A stretch of DNA of 59,599 bases, taken from contig JBDLJD010000004.1 of assembly GCA_039714495.1 (NCBI GenBank), forward strand, positions 1 through 59,599. The letters run 5' to 3'. The first letter of the stretch is position 1. Every line of letters begins with the position of its first letter. The notes below the pieces were generated by a model that had not been told where the DNA came from, did not search any database, and was given only the letters and a program-made list of their open reading frames with translations. Positions 27,198-34,562 of the stretch are shown here, one piece after another. This DNA comes from JAJDNW01 sp039714495. GTDB lineage: Bacteria; Desulfobacterota; Desulfobacteria; Desulfobacterales; B30-G6. The position numbers and the translations under genes were made by a program.

Positions 27198-28160
27198 ATG
27201 GGGACTGTAGATAAATTTATACGATACGATGCTGTTCTGGTTGCCGGGGAGGGGGAAGACAGCCACAGTGTGCTACGGCAACACAAAGCCTTTTTGAAAA
27301 TCAAGGACAAATTCGTCATTCAGTACGTTATCGAAACCCTCCAGCAGGTTCCGGCCATCGGGGATATCTATGTTGCCGGCCCGGTAGCCAAACTGAAATC
27401 TGCATTTGAGGAGGCAGGCCTGGATCTGTCCACACCCAAAAAGATTCACCTGGTCCAGCAAAAATCAAATCTGTTTGAAAATGCCTGGCACGCTTTCTTG
27501 AGTTCTTTGCCGGGATACGATGAAGTTCCGGTCCCCGACCTGTTCGAACACAGGGAAAAAGCGGTCCTGGTCGTCGCCTGCGACGCACCGTTGATAACGC
27601 CCCGGGAGGTTATCCATTTCATCGATCACTGCGACCTCGAGCAGTACGATTTCCTGGTCGGGCTCACGCCCGAGGAGCGGATGACCCACTTTTATCCTAA
27701 AAACGGTCAGCCGGGCATGAAGATGGCCTACCTGCACATGAAAGAGAAAAATTTCCGCATCAACAACCTTCAAATGGTGCGGCCCATGAAAGTCATCCAG
27801 CGCCGGAACATCAACACCCTGTATGCGTTCCGCTATCAGAAAAATATCATCAATGCCATTCTCCTGGGCATTTACCTCATGGGCAAGGAGCAGCCCAAAA
27901 GCATCCAGTTTTTCTCCGGCCTTCAGTTTGCGATGATTTCCAACCGGCTCGGCTTTCCGAAACTGACCAGACTCTTCAGCAGCTGGACCCCCAAGAAGGA
28001 GTTGGAAAAAGCCATTTCAGGACTGATGAATACCCGCTTTGCAGGGCTCGAGGTTCCCTTTCCCGGTGCGGCCCTGGACATTGACAACGACACAGACTTT
28101 CGCACCATGGGCATCATGTTTGACCAATGGCGTGACTATCTGGCCAAGCTTACCCCTTAA
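27198..28160 (+). CDS. MobA-like nucleotidyltransferase (GT-A fold)
   Basis: 320 aa from ATG 27198 (AGGA two bases before; TTG at 27183 with AAGG upstream is possible). The N-terminus Y-D-A-V-L-V-A-G-E-G is a modified nucleotide-binding loop of sugar/molybdopterin nucleotidyltransferases (usually GGxGxRM); H-K-A-F-L-K-I and V-A-C-D-A-P-L-I supply the later conserved Lys and metal-binding Asp. The ~120-residue C-terminal part is specific to this subgroup. Substrate unknown; cofactor or surface-sugar synthesis are both possible. Confidence 0.75.
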   Translation: MGTVDKFIRYDAVLVAGEGEDSHSVLRQHKAFLKIKDKFVIQYVIETLQQVPAIGDIYVAGPVAKLKSAFEEAGLDLSTPKKIHLVQQKSNLFENAWHAFLSSLPGYDEVPVPDLFEHREKAVLVVACDAPLITPREVIHFIDHCDLEQYDFLVGLTPEERMTHFYPKNGQPGMKMAYLHMKEKNFRINNLQMVRPMKVIQRRNINTLYAFRYQKNIINAILLGIYLMGKEQPKSIQFFSGLQFAMISNRLGFPKLTRLFSSWTPKKELEKAISGLMNTRFAGLEVPFPGAALDIDNDTDFRTMGIMFDQWRDYLAKLTP

Positions 28161-28200
28161 TTTGAATTCATCCCGCTGCATACAGCGGGATGAATTCAAA
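28161..28200. terminator. bidirectional terminator, perfect 18-bp stem
   Basis: TTTGAATTCATCCCGCTG (28161-28178), loop CATA, then the exact complement 28183-28200. It fills the 41-bp gap between two convergent genes, ending one base before the stop of the outer-membrane gene, so it can serve both. The A/T-rich outer arms supply the T-run after the G/C core. Confidence 0.8.
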
Positions 28201-28201
28201 T

Positions 28202-29590
28202 CTAAAAGTGATATTGCAAATAAATGCAGTTGTAGTTGCTTCCGCCTTTGATATTTCCAAAGACGGCAGATGATTCAAACATCCCTGACCGGTGATGAAT
28301 GTAGTATCCCAGCCACAGGTCCTCCAGTGATTTGGTGCGAAAGAGTTCGCCCAGATTCAGATCCAGGGATAAATCAAGATAGTTCATCAGATTGCTGGGG
28401 GTGTAGCCTTTTTCCTCCATGTCCTGCTCTTCGATGTAGCTGATTTCCGAAGAATATGAAAGGCCCTCGCCGCATCCGAAGCGCCAGGCGATCGGCCATG
28501 TGAAGGTGTAGTACAGCTTCATGGCCAGAACGTATTCTAAAAACGGGTCCTGGACATCCGACTGGTGATGCCTCACCAGCCCAGGGGTTAGATAGATGGA
28601 AAAGGGTATGCCGAAAAATTCGTCAGCCAGGGGGTGGCCGTAAAACAGGGATGTGAGCTGATTGTTCTCATCATCGGGCACCGTTTGAAAAGTGACAATC
28701 TCCTGGAGGCTGGACGATGTGGCCCACCCGTGAGCCAGTCTGATGTAGGCGTCGGTTGTCAATCTCGGCGGCGGCTTCTGCCCCGGGTCGCTGAAAAAGC
28801 CGATGCCGAAAAAGAACTCGCCCTGGTAACGGCTGTCGATGACATCGCTGTCGGCGGTGTTGTTGTCAAGCACGCCCACTGCAGCGCGACCGATCAGGTG
28901 CAGGTTCTGGTAAACGTGAAGCCGTATGTCCGTTCCGATTTTAAAATCAAAACCTTGGCCCGGCGTATCGATATCCAGTCCATAGTACAGGTTGTTGAAC
29001 TCGGCGCTTTTCCAGCGCACCCTGCCAAAAGGCAGGAAGGTCCAGCGTCCGGTTTCAAACCGGTAATTGGTGTAGGACGCAATGTGGTATTTGCCCCGCT
29101 GGTCAATCATGAACTCCAGGTCAACATCCACGTCGGGAATGGGGATGTATTTGAGTTGAATACCGTAATCCAGGGCATTGCCGTCGTATTCCTCCTGGAA
29201 CTCTTCCGGCATGTCAAGAAAACGAAACCGTGCCAAGGCATTTATTTCCCAATGTTTTTTGGGAAATAATACCAGCCAGGAAGACATGCCATGCAGATTG
29301 AAGCGCTCGCCGTGGTAGTACATCAGGGGCACGATGTCGTTCACATGGTCTTCTTCGGCTTTAAAAGGGACAGATGCCGTACGCACACCAAGGGCAAGGC
29401 CCCACTCCTCGGGCGAATTGCTTTCAGCCAGAACAGGCTGTGCCGCCAGCAAGCTGCAGACAAACACGATCATTGTTACCCTGCACAACCACCAACGGCA
29501 GCCTTCGAATACTGATGTTTGCTTAGCTATTTTTATGACCTTCAACACGCTTTGAAATACGAATATTTTAATATCGCGGATAAACTTCAC
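28202..29590 (-). CDS. outer-membrane beta-barrel protein, MipA/OmpV-like
   Basis: A 462-aa protein. A long, basic N-terminus precedes a signal-like hydrophobic stretch ending Q-P-V-L-A-E, so the true start may be the internal Met of MIVFVCSLLAAQ or similar. The mature chain has alternating hydrophobic strands, many aromatic girdle residues and a C-terminal Phe, typical of outer-membrane barrels; the early G-L-A-L-G-V-R-T and D-I-V-P-L-M-Y-Y fit MipA/OmpV scaffolding proteins. Its biological role is unknown. It converges on the nucleotidyltransferase gene over a shared terminator. Confidence 0.7.
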   Translation of the reverse strand: MKFIRDIKIFVFQSVLKVIKIAKQTSVFEGCRWWLCRVTMIVFVCSLLAAQPVLAESNSPEEWGLALGVRTASVPFKAEEDHVNDIVPLMYYHGERFNLHGMSSWLVLFPKKHWEINALARFRFLDMPEEFQEEYDGNALDYGIQLKYIPIPDVDVDLEFMIDQRGKYHIASYTNYRFETGRWTFLPFGRVRWKSAEFNNLYYGLDIDTPGQGFDFKIGTDIRLHVYQNLHLIGRAAVGVLDNNTADSDVIDSRYQGEFFFGIGFFSDPGQKPPPRLTTDAYIRLAHGWATSSSLQEIVTFQTVPDDENNQLTSLFYGHPLADEFFGIPFSIYLTPGLVRHHQSDVQDPFLEYVLAMKLYYTFTWPIAWRFGCGEGLSYSSEISYIEEQDMEEKGYTPSNLMNYLDLSLDLNLGELFRTKSLEDLWLGYYIHHRSGMFESSAVFGNIKGGSNYNCIYLQYHF

Positions 29591-29777
29591 AATGCATTCG
29601 TGCTATTTTGGCTACTCGACCCATTTGGGAAGAATTTGTTGGAAACCTCTTCCCTTCGGAAGAAACTACACAGCTAAAATTATTGTCCTTCCCGTTTCCA
29701 TCTCAAATTCCGACATGTGACATGACGAAGATCATAAACATATTCATTCCCGAGAGGGATAAAACCTACCTTATGCA
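29591..29777. other. spacer after AbiEii-like toxin
   Basis: About 190 bp between the toxin stop and the start of the barrel gene, both on the minus strand. Nothing recognised. Confidence 0.3.
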
Positions 29778-30566
29778 TTAACCCGTTAGCGAATGTATAA
29801 ATTCACCAAAATACAGGATACGCTTGCTGTTTTCGCGTTGTAACAGCAAATGTTCGAAGTCTTTCTGTTTATGATGCAGATCTACTGTTTGTAGTGTTTT
29901 GTCAACAGCCGACTTCAACGCCGGTAAATCACCAATTCCGCAGCGCACCGTAAGGAATGAATAGTCCGGCTTAGTCTGAGACAGCAGAAACATGACGTCG
30001 TAAAAATCCCTGCCCTTGCCCCTATCCAACATGGCAGAAATTTTCATTGCACACAGTACCGTGTCGGATGGCACCGGAAATGAAAAAAAGAAACCGCATC
30101 CCTTAATGAACCCCATTGTCGGCTCATATGGAATGCCCTGATCCTGGACCTCCAGTTTCAGCATAAAGCGTTCGTTCCTATGCCCGGAGAGATCCAGGTT
30201 GAACAGCAATTCTGGAAAATGAATGCTGGTGCGGAAAGCCGTTAGCTTGGCTTTATCCCTGTTTCTGGATTCCACCCGGAAACCGTTACGCCGCAGAAAC
30301 TGAAGCACATCGTCTGACATGCTGATAAACTCATCCTCAGTAAGATGCTTGCAGTCGAAATCCAAATCCTCGGAGAACCGGCCAATACCCTTTATCAGGC
30401 GCAGACTCGTCCCCCCGATAAAAGTGATCTTCCTGGCATAGTGGGTCGTAGAAAGATAATCGAGCACCAGCAATTGGACATACTCTTTGAGGATATACTT
30501 CTGAAAAATCGCATTTCCACTTATGGCTGCCGGATAAAAATTGTTAATCTGATGCATAGATATCAT
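29778..30566 (-). CDS. abiEii: AbiEii-type nucleotidyltransferase toxin
   Basis: A 262-aa nucleotidyltransferase of the AbiEii/AbiGii family. The signature G-G-T-S-L-R-L...R-F-S-E-D-L-D-F-D (residues ~51-71) contains the GS-like loop and two metal-binding Asp; L-D-R-G-K-G-R-D-F-Y-D follows. In characterised systems this protein is the toxin: it transfers nucleotides (to tRNA acceptor ends in studied members) and causes phage-triggered growth arrest. It overlaps the antitoxin gene by 4 bp. Length is close to the family norm and no lesion is seen. Confidence 0.88.
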   Translation of the reverse strand: MISMHQINNFYPAAISGNAIFQKYILKEYVQLLVLDYLSTTHYARKITFIGGTSLRLIKGIGRFSEDLDFDCKHLTEDEFISMSDDVLQFLRRNGFRVESRNRDKAKLTAFRTSIHFPELLFNLDLSGHRNERFMLKLEVQDQGIPYEPTMGFIKGCGFFFSFPVPSDTVLCAMKISAMLDRGKGRDFYDVMFLLSQTKPDYSFLTVRCGIGDLPALKSAVDKTLQTVDLHHKQKDFEHLLLQRENSKRILYFGEFIHSLTG

Positions 30567-31180
30567 AAATCATATACCTTCAATAGCAGTTGCATACGCT
30601 TTTCGAGTGCTTTGATACGAAAACGCGCCATAAATGATTCCATTTTGGCAAGATTCAAATCCTCATGCAGAATATCCCTATCAAGCCGAAGTTCGGCAAT
30701 TTCATCTTCTGTTTTGTAAAATGGATATAGATAGAGTAGATCCAGCAATGCTTTTTCCCGAGTGGCATACGGTATAGTACGACCGCCCGCCAATGGGTGC
30801 GGGACATATCCGAACATTAGATCATCCCGGACGCTCTTATACGAATATTCACCAAAGTCGTTCCTGAATACAGCCGTCTTTAGAGATGTCACACTGGTAA
30901 TCTGGACAACGCCCTCTGGAATCAATTCGTAAAATGAAAGTGCCGAGTGCAGGCTGATATACGACGGATTATACATCCTGCCGGCAAAATATGCAGAACT
31001 GCCGGGCTTGCTTTTGTACTCAGGAAAGGCATAGAATCCCCGGCGCAAGCGTACCAGATACCCTTTGCGGGTCCAGCGCACGAAATTATTACGGTCAAAC
31101 CGCGGCTGCCAGGCATAAACCTGATGAATACTAAAACAGCCGAGATCAAACATCCTGTTTTTGAATTCTATCCAATGCAT
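30563..31180 (-). CDS. abiEi: AbiEi-type antitoxin / autorepressor
   Basis: 205 aa. An N-terminal winged-helix with the W-x-R-K-G-Y-L-V-R-L-R-R-G-F-Y-A-F pattern is followed by the AbiEi body (S-Y-I-S-L-H-S-A-L-S-F-Y-E-L-I-P and A-T-R-E-K-A-L-L-D-L-L-Y-L-Y). AbiEi proteins repress their own operon by binding inverted repeats in the promoter and counteract the AbiEii toxin. The gene begins just 2 bp downstream of a large palindrome that covers the predicted promoter. Confidence 0.88.
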   Translation of the reverse strand: MHWIEFKNRMFDLGCFSIHQVYAWQPRFDRNNFVRWTRKGYLVRLRRGFYAFPEYKSKPGSSAYFAGRMYNPSYISLHSALSFYELIPEGVVQITSVTSLKTAVFRNDFGEYSYKSVRDDLMFGYVPHPLAGGRTIPYATREKALLDLLYLYPFYKTEDEIAELRLDRDILHEDLNLAKMESFMARFRIKALEKRMQLLLKVYDL

Positions 31181-31181
31181 A

Positions 31182-31235
31182 ATTTATTTCCGAAATGCAT
31201 CAAATATACTGCGTTTCGGAAATAAATACAACACG
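31182..31235 (-). promoter_or_regulatory. abiE promoter with overlapping palindromic operator
   Basis: ATTTATTTCCGAAATGCA (31182-31199) and TGCGTTTCGGAAATAAAT (31210-31227) are inverted repeats matching at 17 of 18 positions around a 10-bp spacer. On the minus strand a -35 TTGTAT and -10 TATATT are separated by 17 bp; the -10 lies in the spacer. Binding of AbiEi here would block transcription, as in studied AbiE systems. Confidence 0.65.
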
Positions 31236-31306
31236 ATTCTGCCGGAAAACTGCTTAATCAAGACAGATATGATGTCGCCGTCCTATATATAATGGGGGGT
31301 TAACGG

Positions 31307-31492
31307 CTATAGGCTGCTGGAAACTGCCCAAAACCGCGGCATTCCTACACTGATGTTAACAGCCCATTCACTTAGCTCTGATGCTTTACGCAAATCCATT
31401 CGAGCTGCTACCACCAATTTGTTGTTTTTTTCGTTATTCCATTGGGTGTCGTTCCATGCGGCACCTGCTGAATAATCGGTCGAAAACATCAT
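31307..31492 (-). pseudogene. fragment of peptide ABC transporter substrate-binding protein
   Basis: 61 aa. The segment F-S-T-D-Y-S-A-G-A-A-W-N-D-T-Q-W-N-N-E-K followed by L-L/V-V-A-A-R-M-D-L matches a C-terminal part of family 5 (DppA/OppA) solute-binding proteins. Everything else of the ~520-aa protein is missing, and the tail after ~37 residues is unrelated. Decayed gene. Confidence 0.5.
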
Positions 31493-31692
31493 ATCTTCTG
31501 TAGCGTAACCACCCCAGTAGCATGAACACCGGTTTTTTTTGCGAATAGGCGCGCTGTCTTGGGATCAACCTGATCAATGACATGGACTTTACCTGTTACC
31601 ACGGCGGTTGTCCGCGCGGATACATCTTTGAATGATAAATATGTTTCCGCGCATACACATTCCACCTGATCTCTTTTACAAGCCATCAGCAT
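31489..31692 (-). CDS. small hypothetical ORF overlapping the transporter fragment
   Basis: 67 aa, start ATG, overlapping the next fragment by 4 bp (ATGA). The C-terminal part V-H-V-I-D-Q-V-D-P-K-T-A-R-L-F-A-K-K-T looks like genuine coding sequence and Cys residues cluster near the N-terminus (C5, C12, C14), but I do not recognise a family. Possibly itself a gene remnant. Confidence 0.35.
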   Translation of the reverse strand: MLMACKRDQVECVCAETYLSFKDVSARTTAVVTGKVHVIDQVDPKTARLFAKKTGVHATGVVTLQKI

Positions 31693-31778
31693 AGATCAAT
31701 AGTACTACAAGATATTAACGATACGAGGCTTGCATTTTCAGCAAGCATGCGATAAGTTTTAGTAACAATATGTGTACG

Positions 31779-31795
31779 TTGACATATGCTAGCAT
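31779..31795 (+). promoter_or_regulatory. possible -35 box and palindrome upstream of lpdD-like/ubiX
   Basis: TTGACA (31779-31784) overlaps the 12-bp perfect palindrome TATGCTAGCATA (31784-31795), ~40 bp before the LpdD-like start. It could be an operator. No good -10 at standard spacing is visible. Confidence 0.25.
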
Positions 31796-31831
31796 AAACT
31801 GAATCAACCCATCTTGGATATCGATGATAAT

Positions 31832-32221
31832 ATGACTGATAATAGTTTCACTATCAATACCAATGAAAGCGAGTATAATATTAGTGCGTGTGTAAGACTG
31901 ATTGGCGAAGATGTTCTAGTATCCATCTGGGGAGGAGAGAAACCTCATATTGGGGCCGTGGCTATGGCACAACCGCGTAAAAGCTTAAAAGATGATAGCT
32001 TAACGAGTTCAACTGCCTCGGTATTCACCTATGTGGGACACAAAGAAGACGAACTTGCAAAGGCCGTCTCTGAAATCATGGCAGCAGTTTTGAAAACCAA
32101 AGTAGTGGTTACCGCTGGCATCCATTGGGACAATTTGTCTTCCGGAGGTATCCAAAAAGTGATTCAAAACAGCAAAATACTGGTTGATTTGATATTGGAA
32201 AGGCTGACATCAATTATATGA
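31832..32221 (+). CDS. LpdD-like prenylated-flavin chaperone family protein
   Basis: 129 aa from ATG 31832 (upstream in-frame TTG at 31814 lacks an RBS). It has the S-I-W-G-G-x-x-P-H-I-G-A-V-A-M-A-Q-P block followed by T-A-S-V-F-T-Y-V-G-H-K-E-D-E-L and V-T-A-G-I-H-W-D of the gallate-decarboxylase 'subunit D'/LpdD family. These small proteins accompany UbiD-type decarboxylases and are thought to help supply prenyl-FMN. It is 48 bp before ubiX and near the ubiD operon, which fits the same function. Confidence 0.8.
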   Translation: MTDNSFTINTNESEYNISACVRLIGEDVLVSIWGGEKPHIGAVAMAQPRKSLKDDSLTSSTASVFTYVGHKEDELAKAVSEIMAAVLKTKVVVTAGIHWDNLSSGGIQKVIQNSKILVDLILERLTSII

Positions 32222-32269
32222 ATAACCAGATTGATGTCAGCAGGATCTGATTAAAAATGAGAGGTATGC

Positions 32270-32836
32270 ATGACCAAACGAATCGTTATCGGCATATCCG
32301 GTGCCAGCGGAGTGATCTATGGGGTGCGGATGCTCAGTGTATTGAAAGATACGGGCTGTGAAACACACCTCATTTTGTCCGAAGCAGGAAAATTGAATAT
32401 CGAAATAGAGACAAGCTTCAAAGTGGCTGAAGTCGAAGCCATGGCAGACAAAGTATACAGCCAGGAAAATATGGGCGCCAATATTGCATCTGGTTCTTTT
32501 TTAACTCAAGGTATGATTGTGGTACCCTGTACGATCAAGACATTATCCGGTATCGCCAATTCATACAACGATAATCTCCTGGTAAGGGCGGCAGACGTGA
32601 CCCTGAAGGAAAAACGCAAACTAATTTTGGTTGTCAGGGAAACGCCGCTTCATAAAGGACACCTCCGTCTGATGACCATGGCGGCTGACATGGGCGCACA
32701 CATTCTACCTCCAGTCCCCGCTTTTTATCACCAGCCCAAAACAATTCAAGACATCATCGATCAAACCATCGGTAAAATATTTGACTACATGGGCATCGAA
32801 CACGATCTTTTCATGCGCTGGGGCGAAGGCAAGTAA
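32270..32836 (+). CDS. ubiX: UbiX-family flavin prenyltransferase
   Basis: A 188-aa flavoprotein making prenyl-FMN from reduced FMN and dimethylallyl phosphate, the cofactor of UbiD decarboxylases. Signatures: I-G-I-S-G-A-S-G-V-I-Y-G nucleotide-binding loop, V-V-P-C-T-I-K-T-L-S-G-I-A (the PCSMKTLA loop of typical members, with substitutions), L-V-R-A-A-D-V-x-L-K-E-x-R and L-V-x-R-E-T-P-L. An RBS (GAGAGG) precedes the ATG. It follows the LpdD-like gene and converges on the ubiD operon, so it should feed the UbiD at 42427-43932. Confidence 0.93.
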   Translation: MTKRIVIGISGASGVIYGVRMLSVLKDTGCETHLILSEAGKLNIEIETSFKVAEVEAMADKVYSQENMGANIASGSFLTQGMIVVPCTIKTLSGIANSYNDNLLVRAADVTLKEKRKLILVVRETPLHKGHLRLMTMAADMGAHILPPVPAFYHQPKTIQDIIDQTIGKIFDYMGIEHDLFMRWGEGK

Positions 32837-32960
32837 CACGCAATTTCTGATTGACCGTCCAACTCTGTTTAAGCCCTAATTGTTTTGATTGTGTTCATAG
32901 AGCCTTGCTTGATTTTTTTATCCTTGGCAAAGTAAAACCACCGCCTAAGGCCAGGTATAA

Positions 32961-33081
32961 CTAGTAGAAACTGAGATAGGTAAATGCGTTTTTATTCTCA
33001 GGCGAATTGATGGTGACCCAAACGATACCGGTGGCGTCCTCCTTTTGGTAGCGTATCTTTTTTAAATTTTTCCGGGTTCAT
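32961..33081 (-). pseudogene. frameshifted, truncated enoyl-CoA hydratase start
   Basis: From ATG 33081 (GGGAG eight bases upstream) the frame reads M-N-P-E-K-F-K-K, then one extra A in an A6 run shifts it. In the next frame it continues I-R-Y-Q-K-E-D-A-T-G-I-V-W-V-T-I-N-S-P-E-N-K-N-A-F-T, the classic N-terminus of crotonase-family hydratases, and then stops after a few unrelated residues. It is the last gene of the ubiD-acnX operon and has lost ~85% of its length. Confidence 0.7.
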
Positions 33082-33152
33082 ATTTATCGCTCCCTGATCT
33101 GGTTTGGGCGTTTATTTGTGCTTTAAGCTTTTAACTCCCCCGAGATGGATGG

Positions 33153-34529
33153 TCAATGTAATGTCAGAGTTTGAAACAATTCACGAGCACTGTCGGCTGC
33201 CAGTTCTGCCCCAATTCCATGTCCGCCTGCCTCGGCACTGGCGAAGAACAGGCCTTCCAATGGCGATGTTACTGATGGTCGACGTTCATGGATTTGGTTC
33301 ACAGATTGGGCTACACCAATGACATTTCCGTCCTCCCCGGCATATGTGTTAACGAGGTCGGGGGTGTCAACCTTGTGCCAAAGGACTTTTCCTCTGGCCT
33401 GCGGATAAACCGTATAAAATGAACGAAGCAACGCCTCCTCCCATTTTTTCCAGTCTGCCTTTCGTGGACAACCAGTACCAAAAAATATGAGCTGCCTGCC
33501 CTCAGGAGCCAATGATGTGTCATAGTTGGTCGGAGAGGTGATCATCCCCCGCATCAGTTCCGGTATTTTTCCATCCATCTTGTCCGATTCGATCTGCCGA
33601 GACTTTTCAAAATCATACGGCATATACATCATCAGTTGATCGTCGGTGATTTTTTCCTGCAAGGCTACCTTCAATCCAATCACGTGGTAGGCATAGCTCA
33701 AATTCCGAATAGCTTCCAGATAGTCCGATGAAAAGTGCTCCTCACCGACTAAATCCAAAACTGAGGCCTTAATATCGGCATTGCTGATAATGACGGGAGC
33801 CTTGACCTTTGATCCGTCTTTCAGCTTAACGCCGACGGCTTTGTGGTTTTCAACAATGATTTTTTCTACCCTCGTTCTAAGCTTAACCTCGCCGCCTAGC
33901 TTTTTCACCGCCGTTAGATATGCTCTGGGAATGGAAATACACCCCCCAACAGGGTATGCACTACTCCGGGCCTGCAGCACCTCCCTAAAACATTTAACAA
34001 ATTCTGCGGTACTGCTGGCGTTGTCCCGTACGCAAAAATACTGCGAACTGATGCGCTCAATAAAGGCATGTACCAAGGGATGGTCGGTAAATTGAGAAAG
34101 CCACGCATGAAGCGGGATGTACCACAGCGTGCTGATTTCTTCCTGAGGCATGGTTACTACAGCCTTGAAAAAGCGTTCCATATTCTGTTTTTCTTTGTCT
34201 GGAAGCTCGGCCGTTAGGTTTTTTCGAGAATACTTCATAACTCGGTCTTTCAGTCTCAGGATCGCTGAATTGATGGTAACCCACTGAATAGCATCCGGTC
34301 TGCCGATCCGGCGGCAGATGTCGCCAAGGGCGCCACGATTGCCGACCCCGAAAAGGTGAATCCCCAGATCCACAGTAAATCCATCTTTCGCGTAGGAAGT
34401 GCAGCGTCCCCCAACAATTTTATTCTTTTCTATAATCAGTATCTTCCAGCCTGCATGGGCTAGTAATGCCCCTACGGCAGATCCGCCAATTCCGCTACCG
34501 ATAATGATCGCATCAAAATCATGGTTCAT
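33153..34529 (-). CDS. FAD-dependent phytoene-desaturase-like oxidoreductase (FAD2)
   Basis: A 458-aa flavoprotein of the CrtI/amine-oxidase superfamily: I-I-I-G-S-G-I-G-G-S-A-V-G-A-L-L-A dinucleotide loop at residues ~9-25, E-K-N-K-I-V-G-G-R-C-T-S, an internal I-S-N-A-D motif and the C-terminal F-A-S-A-E-A-G-G-H-G-I-G-A-E-L-A FAD contact. The paralogue at 41021-42406 shares the same plan. These enzymes desaturate, isomerise or saturate isoprenoid-type chains. Its neighbours are the acyl-CoA ligase (33 bp upstream) and the enoyl-CoA hydratase remnant, so a CoA-thioester or free acid may be its substrate. Confidence 0.88.
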   Translation of the reverse strand: MNHDFDAIIIGSGIGGSAVGALLAHAGWKILIIEKNKIVGGRCTSYAKDGFTVDLGIHLFGVGNRGALGDICRRIGRPDAIQWVTINSAILRLKDRVMKYSRKNLTAELPDKEKQNMERFFKAVVTMPQEEISTLWYIPLHAWLSQFTDHPLVHAFIERISSQYFCVRDNASSTAEFVKCFREVLQARSSAYPVGGCISIPRAYLTAVKKLGGEVKLRTRVEKIIVENHKAVGVKLKDGSKVKAPVIISNADIKASVLDLVGEEHFSSDYLEAIRNLSYAYHVIGLKVALQEKITDDQLMMYMPYDFEKSRQIESDKMDGKIPELMRGMITSPTNYDTSLAPEGRQLIFFGTGCPRKADWKKWEEALLRSFYTVYPQARGKVLWHKVDTPDLVNTYAGEDGNVIGVAQSVNQIHERRPSVTSPLEGLFFASAEAGGHGIGAELAADSARELFQTLTLH

Positions 34530-34562
34530 TTTTATTCCTTAGCAATAGCCAACCGCCAGGTA

